16,510 nucleotides of DNA from Bacteroidota bacterium (GTDB lineage: Bacteria; Bacteroidota; Bacteroidia; UBA7662; CANHCV01). Positions 7,210 through 14,787 of this stretch are shown here, in pieces. Within the stretch, counting starts at the first letter, position 1. Every line of letters begins with the position of its first letter. The position numbers and the translations under genes were made by a program. Location: positions 1 through 16,510 of the forward strand of contig JAIYBD010000108.1 in assembly GCA_027488715.1 (NCBI GenBank). The letters are read 5' to 3'. Under the pieces are notes generated by a model. It saw only the letters and a list, made by a program, of their open reading frames with translations, ran no database searches and was not told the DNA's origin.

Positions 7210-8660
7210 GGTTGTACTTTGATGGAGTTGAACAAGGAAAGAAGGTTGGAAACTGATCTTTCAGTTAAACCGAAGAAAGGATCGGGATTCAATCCAATCC
7301 ACAAAACGAAAAAGCAAAGCGTACCTAAGCCTAAACCCTCGGCCCATGTTAGGGGCGTGAATTTTTTATTTTGTGCATTCGATGGGCCGAATAAGCTAAA
7401 CTGAACCATTCTCAATAAATAAACGGCACAGAAAATAATCGTCAAACCCGCAATTACACCCAACGTAGCATTGGAGTCAAACACCGATTTTAAGAGGATG
7501 AATTCTCCTACGAATCCATTGGTTAACGGAACCGCAACCGAACCCATCACAAGAATGAGCGTCATCACCGCGAACACCGGAGACACTTTGGCAATACCAG
7601 AAAGCAGCGTTAGTTCGCGGGTTTCCATCCTCCGTTCAATAACATCAATCACAAAGAATAAGCCGATGGCCGTAATTCCGTGATTCAACATTTGAATGAT
7701 GGCACCTTGAATTCCTTCCAACGACTGAGTGAAAATTCCGGCAGCGATCAATCCAACGTGGGCCATCGAGCTAAACGCCACCAACCGTTTCATGTCGTTC
7801 TGCTTAATAGCAATGATAGAACCGTAAACGATTCCGATGACTGCTAAAACGGAAAGTAAATGCATCATGTTTTCTCCAACATGAGGGACCAAGGGCAAAG
7901 CCCATTTGATGAACCCGAACAATCCCATCTTCAACATGATACCGCTTAATAGCATGGTTCCTCCAGCTGGAGCAACGGCATAGGTATCGGGTTGCCAGGT
8001 ATGAAAGGGGAAAAGGGGTAATTTAATGGCGAATGCCAAGGCAAATCCAAGGAACGCCCAAAAAGCAATGTTGGATGGGATTTGCGACTGAACCAAACTC
8101 ATCCATGCGAATCCGTTGGTGCTGCTGCCATACGATTTCCATAACAACAAGCCGATCAACATAAAGATGGATCCAAAGAAGGTGTAAATAAAGAATTTGA
8201 GGGTGATTCGGTTTTTGTTTTCACCTCCCCAAAGGGCTGAGATGAAGTAAATGGGAATCAACGCTAATTCCCAGAAAACGTAAAACAGAATGCCATCTTG
8301 GGCCAAGAAAACTCCAACAAGCGCTGCTTGCATCAATAACGCAAGGCCCAAGTACAAAGGAGATTTTCCGTAGTTGCGATCCCAAGAAGCCAATACGATG
8401 ATGGGCAAAGCTAAATTGGTCAACAAAACCATCATGAGTGAAATGCCATCGTAACCCAATGTAAATCGGATTCCAGCAAATTTCAACCACTCCATGTCGA
8501 CTATATTCACGGTGCTGCCATCCATGGCATAACCACTGATCATGGAAATGGTCCAGCCCAACGAAACTAGAGTAGATGCCAAAGCCAACCAGCTGGCGGT
8601 GCGTCCTTTTACAAAGAATTGAACCGCTGCAAAGAATAAAGGAATAAGAATAAGTTCCAC
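7206..8660 (-). CDS. nuoM: NADH-quinone oxidoreductase subunit M
   Basis: NuoM is the middle antiporter-like proton channel of complex I. The start is GTG 8660 (reading VELILIPLFFAA), one base after the nuoL stop; an ATG-initiated extension to 8768 would read through nuoL in another frame and gives non-membrane, Cys-rich sequence, so it is rejected. The protein has 484 residues and many transmembrane segments. Proton-path residues are E131 (FWELALIPIYF), K213 (AIKLPLFPFHTW), K244 (IMLKMGLFG) and E386 (GFVGEF), matching E144, K234, K265 and E407 in E. coli. The segment after K213 reads WQPDTYAVAP, a variant I associate with Bacteroidota, instead of the proteobacterial WLPDAH form. It overlaps nuoN by four bases. 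Confidence 0.97.
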   Translation of the reverse strand: MELILIPLFFAAVQFFVKGRTASWLALASTLVSLGWTISMISGYAMDGSTVNIVDMEWLKFAGIRFTLGYDGISLMMVLLTNLALPIIVLASWDRNYGKSPLYLGLALLMQAALVGVFLAQDGILFYVFWELALIPIYFISALWGGENKNRITLKFFIYTFFGSIFMLIGLLLWKSYGSSTNGFAWMSLVQSQIPSNIAFWAFLGFALAFAIKLPLFPFHTWQPDTYAVAPAGGTMLLSGIMLKMGLFGFIKWALPLVPHVGENMMHLLSVLAVIGIVYGSIIAIKQNDMKRLVAFSSMAHVGLIAAGIFTQSLEGIQGAIIQMLNHGITAIGLFFVIDVIERRMETRELTLLSGIAKVSPVFAVMTLILVMGSVAVPLTNGFVGEFILLKSVFDSNATLGVIAGLTIIFCAVYLLRMVQFSLFGPSNAQNKKFTPLTWAEGLGLGTLCFFVLWIGLNPDPFFGLTERSVSNLLSLFNSIKVQP

Positions 8661-8661
8661 G

Positions 8662-10548
8662 TTACAGCACGAATTTAAAAACCAACAAGAAGAAAATGCC
8701 AAGCACCATGTATAACAAGTAATACTCAACGTTTCCGTTTTGAATTCTGCGAAGAGCATTACCTGCAACTTCTACACTTTTTCCGATAAAATTAACGGAA
8801 CCGTCAATGATACCTCGATCGATGATGTTGTAACCTAAATTGGAAATGGCCTCGATCGGCTTTTGCACCACGGATTGATACAATTCATCGATGTAAAATT
8901 TGTTGTTCATCCACTTTTGGATTCCCGTTAATTGATTGTCTTCTGCTGCCGTGGATTTCTTGGATACGTACACCACGTAGGTGGAAACCAATATGATCAA
9001 GGCCAAGGCTGAAGCTACCCCCATCAACATCCATTCGGTTGAATGATCCAAATGATGTCCACCCGAAGCATCAGTCACCACCGAATTCAACCAAGCATGC
9101 AAGTGCTCTGATCCTTCAGAAATGAAAGCCGGAACGTTGAGAAATCCGCCAGCCAAGGAAAGAACCGCCAAAACCATCAATGGTAAAGTCATGGAAATGG
9201 GACTTTCGTGCAAGTGGTGTTCTTGGTCGTGGGTTCCTCGGAAAGATCCGTGGAAGGTAAGGAAAAACATGCGGAGCATGTAAAACGCGGTAATGGCAGA
9301 AGCCAATAGCAACAAACCCCACATGATCGGGCTATGTTCGTACACTTTGGCTAAAATTTCATCTTTGGAAAAGAACCCGGAAGTGAGTGGGAATCCGATG
9401 ATGGCCAATGTTCCAACGAGGAACGTGAGGTGTGTAATTTTCAATTTCTTCGCCAAACCACCCATTTTGCGGATGTCTTGTTCTCCACCCATGGCGTGAA
9501 TCACGCTTCCTGAACCCAGGAACATGAGCGCTTTGAAGAATGCGTGGGTGGTTAAGTGGAACATGGCGGTGGAATACGCTCCCACGCCCAAGGCCACAAA
9601 CATGAAACCCAATTGAGAAACGGTCGAATACGCCAACACCTTTTTGATGTCGTTCTGACGAATGGCGATGAGGCCGGCGAAAAGGGCAGTAGCTAATCCA
9701 ACGTAACCAATGATTTCCAAAACTTCTGGAACCATGGAATACAAGGCCGATGAGCGAACAATCAAGTAAATCCCTGCCGTTACCATGGTAGCTGCGTGAA
9801 TTAAGGCAGAAACCGGAGTTGGGCCGGCCATCGCGTCGGGTAACCACGTGTACAATGGAATTTGAGCACTTTTACCCGTAGCTCCAACAAACAATAGCAA
9901 ACCAATGCAAGCTGCTTTTTCGGTGGAAAGTGTTGAGAGAGAAGCCATGACTTCTTTGTATTCCAAACTGCCAGCATGTTGCAATAACATGAATAATCCG
10001 AGCATCAATCCTAAATCGCCGATGCGATTCATCACGAATGCTTTTCGGGCCGCTTTTCCGTATTCCAAGTTTTGGTACCAAAAGCCAATGAGTAGGTAAG
10101 AACATAATCCTACGCCTTCCCATCCGAAGAACAACAACAAATAATTGCTTCCCATCACCAACAAAAGCATGCTGAATACAAACAGGTTGAGGTAAGCAAA
10201 GAATTTGTAAAATCCTTCATCTTCGTGCATGTAACCGATGGAATACAGATGAATTAAGGACCCGATACCGGTAATGATCAACATCATCTGGGTTGATAAG
10301 GGGTCGGCTAGGAATGCGATGTCGAATTTCAAGCCCGCAATTTGCATCCAGGTGAAAGCGGTTTGTGAAAGGGCTTGTCCGCTCTCACGTACTTCGAGGA
10401 ACGCGAATAAACTGAGGAGGAATGAACCGAAAACGGCCAGCGTTCCCAAGGTTCCAACCAGATTTTTTGGTAGTTTTTTTCCTAAAATACCATTGATCAA
10501 GAAACCAATCAGCGGCAATAATGGAATAAGAATTAAATATTGATCCAT
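8662..10548 (-). CDS. nuoL: NADH-quinone oxidoreductase subunit L
   Basis: NuoL is the distal proton-pumping subunit of complex I, homologous to Mrp antiporter MrpA. Its 628 residues are close to the usual length. Conserved charges sit at E144 (FGWEGVGLCSYLLIGFWY), D178 (NRIGDLG), K226 (GKSAQIPLYTWLPDAM), H251, H331/H335, K339 (HAFFKAL) and K395 (GFFSKDEIL), numbered almost as in E. coli. After the 14-TM core, a polar and amphipathic region (about 470-600) fits the lateral helix that runs along NuoM and NuoN, and the protein ends in an anchoring TM helix (about 606-626). It lies six bases after nuoK and one base before the nuoM GTG. Confidence 0.98.
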   Translation of the reverse strand: MDQYLILIPLLPLIGFLINGILGKKLPKNLVGTLGTLAVFGSFLLSLFAFLEVRESGQALSQTAFTWMQIAGLKFDIAFLADPLSTQMMLIITGIGSLIHLYSIGYMHEDEGFYKFFAYLNLFVFSMLLLVMGSNYLLLFFGWEGVGLCSYLLIGFWYQNLEYGKAARKAFVMNRIGDLGLMLGLFMLLQHAGSLEYKEVMASLSTLSTEKAACIGLLLFVGATGKSAQIPLYTWLPDAMAGPTPVSALIHAATMVTAGIYLIVRSSALYSMVPEVLEIIGYVGLATALFAGLIAIRQNDIKKVLAYSTVSQLGFMFVALGVGAYSTAMFHLTTHAFFKALMFLGSGSVIHAMGGEQDIRKMGGLAKKLKITHLTFLVGTLAIIGFPLTSGFFSKDEILAKVYEHSPIMWGLLLLASAITAFYMLRMFFLTFHGSFRGTHDQEHHLHESPISMTLPLMVLAVLSLAGGFLNVPAFISEGSEHLHAWLNSVVTDASGGHHLDHSTEWMLMGVASALALIILVSTYVVYVSKKSTAAEDNQLTGIQKWMNNKFYIDELYQSVVQKPIEAISNLGYNIIDRGIIDGSVNFIGKSVEVAGNALRRIQNGNVEYYLLYMVLGIFFLLVFKFVL

Positions 10549-10554
10549 GCTCGA

Positions 10555-10866
10555 TTAGTTCTTTAATTGATCCAACAAACTCACATCGGTGCTGCGCGTA
10601 TTTCGGTACACCATCACCAAAATGGCTAATCCAACGGCTACTTCTGCCGCCGCAACGACCATGATAAAAAATACGAAAAGCTGTCCGGCGGAATCTTTGT
10701 GGTGACTTGAAAAGGCTACCATCAATAAATTAACGGCATTCAACATCAATTCAACGCACATCAAAACCACGATGGCATTTCGTCGAATCAATACTCCGGC
10801 AACCCCAATCACAAAAAGGGTCGTAGCGAGAATAATATAGTGTTCGGCTGTTACTTCGGTTATCAT
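10555..10866 (-). CDS. nuoK: NADH-quinone oxidoreductase subunit K
   Basis: NuoK is a small three-TM membrane-arm subunit (MrpC-like) that links the quinone side to the antiporter subunits. It is 103 residues long, with the two essential membrane glutamates: E39 in VLMCVELMLNAVNLL and E75 in VAAAEVAVGLAI, equivalent to E36 and E72 of E. coli. Length matches the family. The ATG overlaps the nuoJ stop by four bases. Confidence 0.97.
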   Translation of the reverse strand: MITEVTAEHYIILATTLFVIGVAGVLIRRNAIVVLMCVELMLNAVNLLMVAFSSHHKDSAGQLFVFFIMVVAAAEVAVGLAILVMVYRNTRSTDVSLLDQLKN

Positions 10867-11375
10867 GATTTTGATTCTTTAGGGGTTCTTTTGCCCAACA
10901 ATACGGCTCCAACCATTCCTGCAAGGAATAGGATAGAGCTGATTTCAAAGGGTACCAAATAATCGGTAAACAATACTTTTCCCAAGTGCTTCACCAAACC
11001 AATTTCTTGAATATTGGCCACATTACGATCACCCATCGTTGCGTCGATCACCATGCCAGCGCTGAATACCAAACTCAATAATCCAGCAGAAGCCGAAGCA
11101 ATCACTCGGAAACGATTTGATTTTTGAGGTTCAGTGTCGGCACTCAAGTTCAACAACATCAAAACAAAGAGGAATAAAACCATGATGGCACCGGCGTAAA
11201 CAATGATTTGTACCACAAACAAGAATTGGGCGTTCATCAATAAATACAAACCAGCGATGGAAAAAAAGGTAACGATAAGGGCTAAAACCGAGTGAACTGG
11301 ATTTTTTGCAAACACCACGAACATGGCACTAACTACGGCGATGATCGCTAAAGTTAAAAAGATCGTAGGACTCAT
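10863..11375 (-). CDS. nuoJ: NADH-quinone oxidoreductase subunit J
   Basis: NuoJ is a five-TM complex I membrane subunit (equivalent of mitochondrial ND6). It has 170 residues. The conserved TM3 segment VVQIIVYAGAIMVLFLFVLMLL (in the 55-75 region) carries the Tyr-Ala-Gly bulge thought to switch during turnover, and the C-terminal helix reads YLVPFEISSILFLAGMVGA. The start ATG shares one base with the nuoI stop (TAATG) and the end overlaps nuoK by four bases. Confidence 0.96.
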   Translation of the reverse strand: MSPTIFLTLAIIAVVSAMFVVFAKNPVHSVLALIVTFFSIAGLYLLMNAQFLFVVQIIVYAGAIMVLFLFVLMLLNLSADTEPQKSNRFRVIASASAGLLSLVFSAGMVIDATMGDRNVANIQEIGLVKHLGKVLFTDYLVPFEISSILFLAGMVGAVLLGKRTPKESKS

Positions 11376-11914
11376 TACTTAGCTAAATTTTTGTGCGCCT
11401 GACGAGTCGTAATGTCGGTGCGATGGTTAACATCTTCTACCAATTTATCTTTTCCATAAATGAAATTCGAACGATCGTAATTGGCAGGGGTAATTTCCGT
11501 GGTTAGGAAAATGGCTTCTTTGGGACAAGCTTCTTCGCACATTCCGCAGAAAATGCATCGAAGCATGTTGATCTCGTACGTTTCGGCGTATTTCTCTTCC
11601 CGATAAAGTTTTTCTTCTCCTTTTTCACGTTCTGCAGCAACCATGGTGATGGCTTCTGCCGGACAAGCAACGGCGCAAAGGCCACAAGCAGTGCAGCGTT
11701 CTGCACCATTTTCATCGCGCTTCAAAACATGCTTTCCACGGAAAACATCGCTGAATGGACGAACTTCTTCGGGATAACGAACGGTGGCTTGCTTCTTGAA
11801 AAAGTGACTCATGGTGGTTTTTAATCCACCCAAAACAGCAGGAAGATAAATCTTCTCTGAAAACGTCATTTCTTTGTTTACGACCTGTTTTGCTCGATTG
11901 GTAAGCGGTTTCAT
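11375..11914 (-). CDS. nuoI: NADH-quinone oxidoreductase subunit I (2[4Fe-4S])
   Basis: NuoI is the ferredoxin-like subunit of the peripheral arm, carrying clusters N6a and N6b that pass electrons from NuoG towards NuoB. In its 179 residues both CxxCxxCxxxCP motifs are intact: C74, C77, C80, C84 (CTACGLCAVACP) and C120, C123, C126, C130 (CIFCGMCEEACP). The N-terminal amphipathic segment (about 17-40) fits the membrane-surface helix. It lies 15 bases after nuoH. Confidence 0.97.
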   Translation of the reverse strand: MKPLTNRAKQVVNKEMTFSEKIYLPAVLGGLKTTMSHFFKKQATVRYPEEVRPFSDVFRGKHVLKRDENGAERCTACGLCAVACPAEAITMVAAEREKGEEKLYREEKYAETYEINMLRCIFCGMCEEACPKEAIFLTTEITPANYDRSNFIYGKDKLVEDVNHRTDITTRQAHKNLAK

Positions 11915-11929
11915 ATTTCTAATCTCGCT

Positions 11930-12958
11930 TTATTGATTGAACAAAATAACCGCTCCTGTTACCAACATATTGGCTAAGGCTAGCGGGATTAACATCTTCC
12001 ATCCCAAATGCATGAGTTGATCGTAACGAAAACGTGGAAGAGTCCAACGAATCCACATGAACAAGAAGATGAAGAAAAAGATTTTACCGAAAAGCACCGC
12101 TGTTCCAATTAGTCCTTGAACTGTTGGATCAGTAATCATATCCATGAACGGATAGTTATAACCCCCGAAATACAAGGAAGAAATGATGGCGCAACTGATG
12201 AACATGTTGATGTACTCGGCAAACAAGAAAAATCCAAGTTTCATGGAGGAATACTCGGTGTGGTAACCCCCAATCAATTCACTTTCGCATTCCGCTAGGT
12301 CAAATGGAGCTCGATTGCATTCCGCCAAGGCTGAAACCAAAAAGATGATGAATCCAAGTGGTTGGTAAAAAACATTCCAATTCATGCCATGTTGCTGGGC
12401 AACAATATCTTTTAAACTTAGCGAGCCCGACATCATCACGATAGCAATGATGCTTAATCCCATGGCCAATTCGTAAGAGATCATTTGGGAACTCGCACGA
12501 ATGGCTCCAAAAAGCGAATATTTGTTGTTCGATGCCCAACCTCCGATCATGATTCCGTAAACCCCAATGGAAACAACTCCCATGATAAACAAAATCCCAA
12601 CGTTGATATCAGCGATTTGAAAATCAAAGGTTTCTCCAAAAAGAGTGATTTGTGGACCCCAAGGAATGATACTTCCGGTGAGAAGAGCCGTGAACATGGC
12701 GATGCCAGGACCTAAAATGAATAATGATTTAGCTGAATTTTGAGGGATGAAATCTTCTTTAAAGAACATTTTTCCGGCATCGGCTAAGGGTTGTAAAATC
12801 CCAAACGGACCGGCGCGGTCTGGTCCGAGACGATCTTGCAGAAATGCAGCCACCTTGCGCTCGAAATAGGTGAGGTAAGTGGCGATGAGCAAGGTGATTC
12901 CGAAGATGGTTAAAACCATCAAGGACTTGATAATCAGGTAAGTCGTATCTACATTCAT
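11930..12958 (-). CDS. nuoH: NADH-quinone oxidoreductase subunit H
   Basis: NuoH (ND1 homologue) forms the membrane half of the quinone cavity and the start of the proton path. The 342-residue polytopic protein has the diagnostic first loop (E33 RKVAAFLQDRLGPDRAG then PFGILQPLADAGK), SYELAMGLS with E163, and the acidic loop E213-C-N-R-A-P-F-D-L-A-E-C-E-S-E227 followed by GGYHTEYSSMKLGFFLFAEY. The C-terminal helix carries WIRWTLPRFRYDQLM. It starts five bases after the nuoG stop. Length and motifs are fully standard. Confidence 0.98.
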   Translation of the reverse strand: MNVDTTYLIIKSLMVLTIFGITLLIATYLTYFERKVAAFLQDRLGPDRAGPFGILQPLADAGKMFFKEDFIPQNSAKSLFILGPGIAMFTALLTGSIIPWGPQITLFGETFDFQIADINVGILFIMGVVSIGVYGIMIGGWASNNKYSLFGAIRASSQMISYELAMGLSIIAIVMMSGSLSLKDIVAQQHGMNWNVFYQPLGFIIFLVSALAECNRAPFDLAECESELIGGYHTEYSSMKLGFFLFAEYINMFISCAIISSLYFGGYNYPFMDMITDPTVQGLIGTAVLFGKIFFFIFLFMWIRWTLPRFRYDQLMHLGWKMLIPLALANMLVTGAVILFNQ

Positions 12959-12963
12959 GTCCG

Positions 12964-13941
12964 TTATTCGATGATTTTGTTGGTGAGATACTGAGTTTCT
13001 TTGGGTGCTGCCAATTCATAATGGTTCATACCGATAACCGAATGACGATCAATATGGCGTGGACCTTCGATGGTCCAATCGGAAAGACTCTTTTTATCAA
13101 ATCGGCAAGTATTGCAAATGAATTCTTCTACTTCTCCGTAAGCGTCTTTGCGGCCGGTAACACGTAATACATCATTTCCTGCTACCCAAACGGCCGTTTT
13201 ACCGGAACACTTATCGCAATCGCGATGAGCATCCATCGGTTTGGTAAACCAAACGCGACTTTTGAATCGGAAAGTTTTGTCGGTTAATGCCCCTACTGGA
13301 CAAACATCGATGATGTTTCCGTAGAAATCACCATCAATAGCTTGTTGGATGTAGGTTGAAATTTCGGCGTGGTCTCCGCGATTGATAACGCCGTGCACTC
13401 GTCCGTTGGTTAATTGCTCAGCTGCAAACACGCATCGGTAGCATAAAATGCATCGGTTCATGTGCAGCTGAATGTATGGGCCAATGTCGATGCGCTCGAA
13501 CGTTCTGCGGTCTTCTTCGTAACGGGTATGCGCACCGCCGTGTTCGAAACCTAGATCTTGGAGATGACATTCTCCCGCTTGATCGCAAACAGGGCAATCG
13601 AGGGGGTGATTGATCAACAAAAACTCAACGACGCCTTTGCGGGCTTCTAAAACTTCGGGAGAAGTGGTGTTGAGAACTTCCATGCCGTCCATCACCGTAG
13701 TGGAGCACGATGGTACCAATTTGGGCATGGGGCGGGGATCTTTTTCGGAACCCTTACTCACTTTTACCAAGCAAGTTCTACATTTTCCACCCGACCCTTT
13801 TAATTTGCTGTAATAGCACATCGCCGGAGGAACAATGTTGCCTCCAACCTGACGTGCAGCGTTCAAAATGGTGGTTCCTTCCGGAACTTCGATCTGAACT
13901 CCGTCGATGGTGACCTTCAATAAAGGTTTTTCGTCCGACAT
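12964..13941 (-). CDS. nuoG: NADH-quinone oxidoreductase subunit G, short form (Fe-S domains only)
   Basis: NuoG relays electrons from NuoEF to NuoI. At 325 residues it is far shorter than typical NuoG (about 780-910): it ends where the molybdopterin-oxidoreductase-like domain would continue. Cluster ligands are all visible: [2Fe-2S] N1b C42, C54, C57, C79; [4Fe-4S] N5 H112, C116, C119, C125; [4Fe-4S] N4 C164, C167, C170, C214. A remnant of the next domain keeps C242, C245, C276 and C279 as two CxxC pairs. The reading frame is clean and the end is followed five bases later by nuoH, so this is not a recent frameshift; I believe other Flavobacteriia have similar short forms. It is the first gene of the nuo block and has its own promoter; nuoE and nuoF are not upstream. 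Confidence 0.93.
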   Translation of the reverse strand: MSDEKPLLKVTIDGVQIEVPEGTTILNAARQVGGNIVPPAMCYYSKLKGSGGKCRTCLVKVSKGSEKDPRPMPKLVPSCSTTVMDGMEVLNTTSPEVLEARKGVVEFLLINHPLDCPVCDQAGECHLQDLGFEHGGAHTRYEEDRRTFERIDIGPYIQLHMNRCILCYRCVFAAEQLTNGRVHGVINRGDHAEISTYIQQAIDGDFYGNIIDVCPVGALTDKTFRFKSRVWFTKPMDAHRDCDKCSGKTAVWVAGNDVLRVTGRKDAYGEVEEFICNTCRFDKKSLSDWTIEGPRHIDRHSVIGMNHYELAAPKETQYLTNKIIE

Positions 13942-13997
13942 ATTTTTCGTTTTCTAAGTAACACTACCGATGGGTTTCGGTTTTCATAAAAATTTGC

Positions 13998-14030
13998 CAA
14001 AGATAACGAGAAACGGATAAAAGGCGCAAA
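13998..14030 (-). promoter_or_regulatory. Bacteroidota-type promoter of the nuoG-N operon
   Basis: On the minus strand TTTG (14030-14027), a 21-base spacer and TATCTTTG (14005-13998) match the TTTG / TAnnTTTG consensus exactly, with an acceptable spacing. The implied start is near 13991, giving a leader of about 50 bases before the nuoG ATG at 13941. The leader is A-rich just before the ATG (GAAAACGAAAAAT) and has no Shine-Dalgarno sequence. It lies wholly between the ZIP stop and nuoG, consistent with nuoG-N being an independent transcription unit. Confidence 0.6.
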
Positions 14031-14037
14031 CCTTTTA
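14018..14037. repeat. 7-base inverted repeat (TAAAAGG-6-CCTTTTA) over the ZIP stop and nuoG -33 element
   Basis: TAAAAGG (14018-14024) and CCTTTTA (14031-14037) form a perfect inverted repeat with a six-base loop CGCAAA. One arm includes the ZIP stop codon (14037-14035), and the loop contains the TTTG of the nuoG promoter. As RNA it could be a weak terminator for the upstream operon, but the stem is AT-rich and no U-run follows. As DNA it could be an operator controlling nuoG. Which role applies, if any, cannot be told from sequence. Confidence 0.4.
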
Positions 14038-14787
14038 CACGAAAAGAACCAACAATGCGCCAACGAGTGACGCACCAATTTTCCAGATGCTAAACTTGTG
14101 ATGTTCGGTGCTTTCAAAAAGAATGGTTGAGCCAATATGTAGGAGCATTCCCGACGCTAAAGCTGTCATTTGAAGGCTTGAAAGCGAATAATTGCCCAAT
14201 TCATTTTGAATGAATTTTCCGAGCAATGCGCCGGCTGGTGTCATCATGGTGTACCACAACAAGAGCGCAAAAATCCATTTTTTTCCTAAATCAGTTTGTG
14301 AAAGCACGGCTACCAAAGCGATGGAGGTTGGAATTTTATGAACTACAACGGCTAAAAATAGGGGGTTGTGGAATAATTCCCCCATGGAATTGGCTTGAAT
14401 TGCCGAGATGGGAAGTCCTTCCAATAACGAATGAATGGACAAACTGGAGAGCAAACCGATGGCCGTTGCCCATCCTTTTTTATGGTAATGGGAGTGGTCG
14501 TGACCATGATCATGTCCATCGGGTAAATCGAGATGCAAATGACCGTGTTCTACTCCTTCTGAAAATTTCTCTAAAATTAATTGAATGAAAAAGCCGATGA
14601 CAATGAATATTCCTGCTTGGGCATGAGCTTCAAACACTTCTGGGAACAAATGAAGCATGACCGTTCCGAAAAGAAATCCACCGCTGATGGTGAGTAAGAA
14701 ACGAACAACGTGGGCTTGTTTCCGATGAAGGAAAATGGAAAATGAGCCCGACAAAAAGGGTAAAGCAATTAAAAAGAAATATTCCAT
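14035..14787 (-). CDS. ZIP-family divalent metal transporter
   Basis: The 250-residue inner-membrane protein probably imports or exchanges Zn2+ or a similar divalent metal. ATG 14787 opens directly into TM1 (MEYFFLIALPFLSG); a longer frame upstream only reads through the PAP2 gene. Features in order: TM1-3 with MLHLFPE at 44-50, a cytoplasmic loop holding nine His between 81 and 102 (HGHLHLDLPDGHDHGHDH and on), TM4 with H119-S-L-L-E123-G, TM5 with H150-K-I-P-T-S, and C-terminal TMs including LHIGSTILFES (216-226). The TM4 site is standard for ZIP, but TM5 lacks the acidic residue found in HNIPEG or HEIPHE forms (T154 here), so the binuclear metal site may be altered. The start overlaps the PAP2 gene by 19 bases; it is the last gene of its operon. 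Confidence 0.88.
   Translation of the reverse strand: MEYFFLIALPFLSGSFSIFLHRKQAHVVRFLLTISGGFLFGTVMLHLFPEVFEAHAQAGIFIVIGFFIQLILEKFSEGVEHGHLHLDLPDGHDHGHDHSHYHKKGWATAIGLLSSLSIHSLLEGLPISAIQANSMGELFHNPLFLAVVVHKIPTSIALVAVLSQTDLGKKWIFALLLWYTMMTPAGALLGKFIQNELGNYSLSSLQMTALASGMLLHIGSTILFESTEHHKFSIWKIGASLVGALLVLFV

Noticed and set aside
8661..8768. ATG-initiated extension of nuoM
   Set aside because: It overlaps the nuoL coding end in another frame; the GTG at 8660 gives the family N-terminus directly after the nuoL stop.
12964..13941. NuoG as a truncated pseudogene
   Set aside because: All cluster ligands are intact, the frame ends cleanly, and nuoH follows after five bases with no remnant of the missing domain between them.
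5794..13941. Mrp antiporter or hydrogenase-linked (group 4) complex instead of complex I
   Set aside because: NuoH, NuoI, NuoJ, NuoK and a NuoG with N1b/N5/N4 ligands are present in nuo order, and no hydrogenase or Mrp-specific subunit is seen.
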